The notes under the pieces are model-generated. The model was not told where the DNA came from. It worked only from the letters and a program-made list of their open reading frames with translations, and did no database searches. Positions 62,571 through 64,000 of a stretch of DNA of 64,000 nt are shown here, piece by piece (the first letter of the stretch is position 1; each line of letters starts with the position of its first letter). The stretch is from Streptomyces caniscabiei. Lineage in GTDB: Bacteria > Actinomycetota > Actinomycetes > Streptomycetales > Streptomycetaceae. The stretch lies in the NCBI RefSeq assembly GCF_014930365.1, contig NZ_JABXWI010000007.1, positions 124,001 to 188,000 of the forward strand, in the 5' to 3' direction. A program made the position numbers and the translations under genes.

Positions 62571-64000
62571 GTGATCGATATCAACGAGTCCGTGATGCAG
62601 GTCCTTCTGGCGTTGATCGTCGTCGGCCCGCTCCTCGGCGCCGCCGCCGCTCTCCTGCCGGCCCCGCCCGGGCTGAAGGGGAAGTCACCCGAGCAGGCCG
62701 TGCTGCGCCACGGGATCACCGTGACCGGTGCGGTGCTCATCGCCGCGATCGTCCTCGCGCTCGGCTTCGACCACGACCAGCCGTCGAAGATGCAGGCCAG
62801 CACGGACATCAGCTGGATCCCGGCACTCGACGTGCGCATCCACCTCGGCATCGACGGCATCTCCCTCCCCCTCCTGGTCCTGACCGCGCTGCTGACCTTC
62901 CTCTGCGCGCTCTACTCCTACTTCAAGATGCCCGCGGGCCCGTCCCCGAAGGCCTTCGTCGCCCTGCTCCTCGTCCTGGAGTCCGGCACCCTCGCGACCT
63001 TCGCCGTCCTCGATCTGCTGCTGTTCTTCCTGGCGTTCGAGACGGTGCTCATCCCGATGTACTTCCTCATCGCCCGCTGGGGCGGTGAGCAACGCACGCG
63101 GGCCGCCTGGAAGTTCATCCTCTACACCCTGCTCGGTTCCGTGGTCATGCTGCTGGGCCTGCTCCTGATCGGAATCAAGGCGGGCACATTCGACATGGTG
63201 GCACTCGCCACTGACAATCACTCCGCGCTGACCACATCCGTGCAGGTCATCGCCGTTCTGTCGATCGGGATCGGGCTCGCGGTCAAGACCCCGATGTGGC
63301 CGCTGCACAGCTGGCTGCCGGACGCCCACACCGCCGCCCCGACCGTCGGCTCGGTCCTGCTGGCCGGCGTCCTGCTGAAGATGGGCACCTACGGGTTCGT
63401 CCGCATCCTGCTGCCGATCACCCCGGACGGCTTCCGCACCTTCGCGCCGTACCTCGCCGCCTTCGCGGTCGTCGGCGTCATCTACGGCTCCCTCGCCTGC
63501 CTCGCCCTCGCCCAGCAGGGCGCGAAGGGCGACCTCAAGCGCCTGATCGCGTACTCCTCCGTCGGCCACATGGGCTTCGTCCTGCTCGGCATCGCCACGA
63601 TGACCCCGACCGGCGTGAACGGCGCGCTCTTCGCCAACATCGCCCACGGCCTCATCACCGGCCTGCTGTTCTTCCTGGTCGGCGCGCTGAAGGACCGCAC
63701 CGGCACCACCGACCTCGACACCCTCGCGCAGGAGACCGGCGCCGCCCTCTACGGCAGGGCGCCCCGCCTCGGCGGCCTCCTCGCCTTCGCCGCCGTGGCC
63801 TCCCTCGGGCTGCCCGGACTCGCCGGGTTCTGGGGCGAGATGCTGGCCCTGTTCGGCGCGTTCGAGCCCGCCGAGGGCCTCAGCCGCCCGGCCTTCCTCA
63901 CCTTCATGACGATCGCCGCGTTCGGCACGCTCCTCACCGCCGCGTACCTGCTCATCGTGGTCCGCCGCGTCTGCATGGGCGCCGTCCCGAAGGGACCGCA
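62571..64000 (+). CDS. nuoM: NADH-quinone oxidoreductase subunit M (second locus), 3'-truncated by window
   Basis: The reading frame starts at GTG six bases after the nuoL stop (MIDINESVMQVLLALIVVGP) and is open to the right edge, giving at least 476 residues of about 520. NuoM signatures are FFLAFETVLIPMYFLIARWG, VKTPMWPLHSWLPDAHTAAP, GDLKRLIAYSSVGHMGFVLL. The remainder and a probable nuoN lie outside. It differs from the first-locus NuoM throughout, so this is an old paralogue and not a recent duplicate. Confidence 0.95.
   Translation, partial: MIDINESVMQVLLALIVVGPLLGAAAALLPAPPGLKGKSPEQAVLRHGITVTGAVLIAAIVLALGFDHDQPSKMQASTDISWIPALDVRIHLGIDGISLPLLVLTALLTFLCALYSYFKMPAGPSPKAFVALLLVLESGTLATFAVLDLLLFFLAFETVLIPMYFLIARWGGEQRTRAAWKFILYTLLGSVVMLLGLLLIGIKAGTFDMVALATDNHSALTTSVQVIAVLSIGIGLAVKTPMWPLHSWLPDAHTAAPTVGSVLLAGVLLKMGTYGFVRILLPITPDGFRTFAPYLAAFAVVGVIYGSLACLALAQQGAKGDLKRLIAYSSVGHMGFVLLGIATMTPTGVNGALFANIAHGLITGLLFFLVGALKDRTGTTDLDTLAQETGAALYGRAPRLGGLLAFAAVASLGLPGLAGFWGEMLALFGAFEPAEGLSRPAFLTFMTIAAFGTLLTAAYLLIVVRRVCMGAVPKGP

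Overview
The window is very GC-rich, gene-dense chromosomal DNA with frequent GTG starts, four-base stop/start overlaps and strong third-position G/C. Its contents (two separate nuo loci, a menaquinone-type polyprenyl synthase, a LysM wall hydrolase behind a c-di-AMP riboswitch, a secreted M28 aminopeptidase, SCO6880/DUF4913/DUF6668-type proteins) point to Streptomyces or a close relative. I found no tRNA, rRNA, CRISPR array, integrase, transposase or relaxase.

Layout. 1-3.8 kb: the end of a first complex I operon (nuoL tail, nuoM, nuoN). 4.0-7.0 kb: recQ, then a decayed MoxR/RavA-ViaA remnant. 7.0-14.1 kb (minus): an operon of GntR regulator, two-cluster ferredoxin, sulfonate-type ABC importer and an AprA-like flavoprotein fused to HEAT repeats. 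14.3-19.3 kb: fumarylacetoacetase, an ATP-grasp ligase plus flavin oxidoreductase pair, and a HAD phosphatase. 19.4-25.6 kb: LysM/lysozyme-like wall protein with its riboswitch, polyprenyl diphosphate synthase, LolA-like protein and an ABC exporter. 25.7-27.6 kb: NUDIX hydrolase and amidase.

27.6-44.3 kb: a chromosomal type IV secretion-like locus. The minus-strand arm holds a degenerate ParA-like protein, two VirB2-like pilins, a VirB8-like protein, a TrbL/VirB6 protein, an SCO6880 protein, a VirB4-like ATPase, a VirD4/TraG coupling ATPase, a DUF4913 protein, a small orphan and a FolD paralogue with a long disordered tail. The plus-strand arm holds a VirB1-like SLT/M23 hydrolase, a lipoprotein-like protein, an 830-residue Pro/Gln-rich scaffold and a small basic protein. 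The arms diverge from a 400-bp region containing 19-bp iteron-like repeats. No relaxase, integrase or attachment site is visible, so this may be a secretion machine rather than a mobile element.

44.5-48.1 kb: M28 aminopeptidase, RarD-type transporter, NmrA-type reductase and divergent HxlR regulator. 48.1-55.2 kb (minus): korB-korA 2-oxoacid:ferredoxin oxidoreductase, one NarL-type response regulator and two paralogous histidine kinases. 55.4 kb to the end: a second nuo operon, A-B-C-H-I-J-K-L-M, with genes overlapping or nearly abutting. It lacks nuoD, E, F and G. With ferredoxin-reducing KorAB next door, a ferredoxin-linked or hybrid complex I is a reasonable hypothesis. Its NuoC carries a roughly 300-residue low-complexity tail with five RRTRSASEGSASQ-type repeats.

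A dispersed intergenic element (core GGGGCGCGGGGAACTGCGCG, often beside a hairpin) occurs at five sites, two of them between consecutive genes of the secretion locus.
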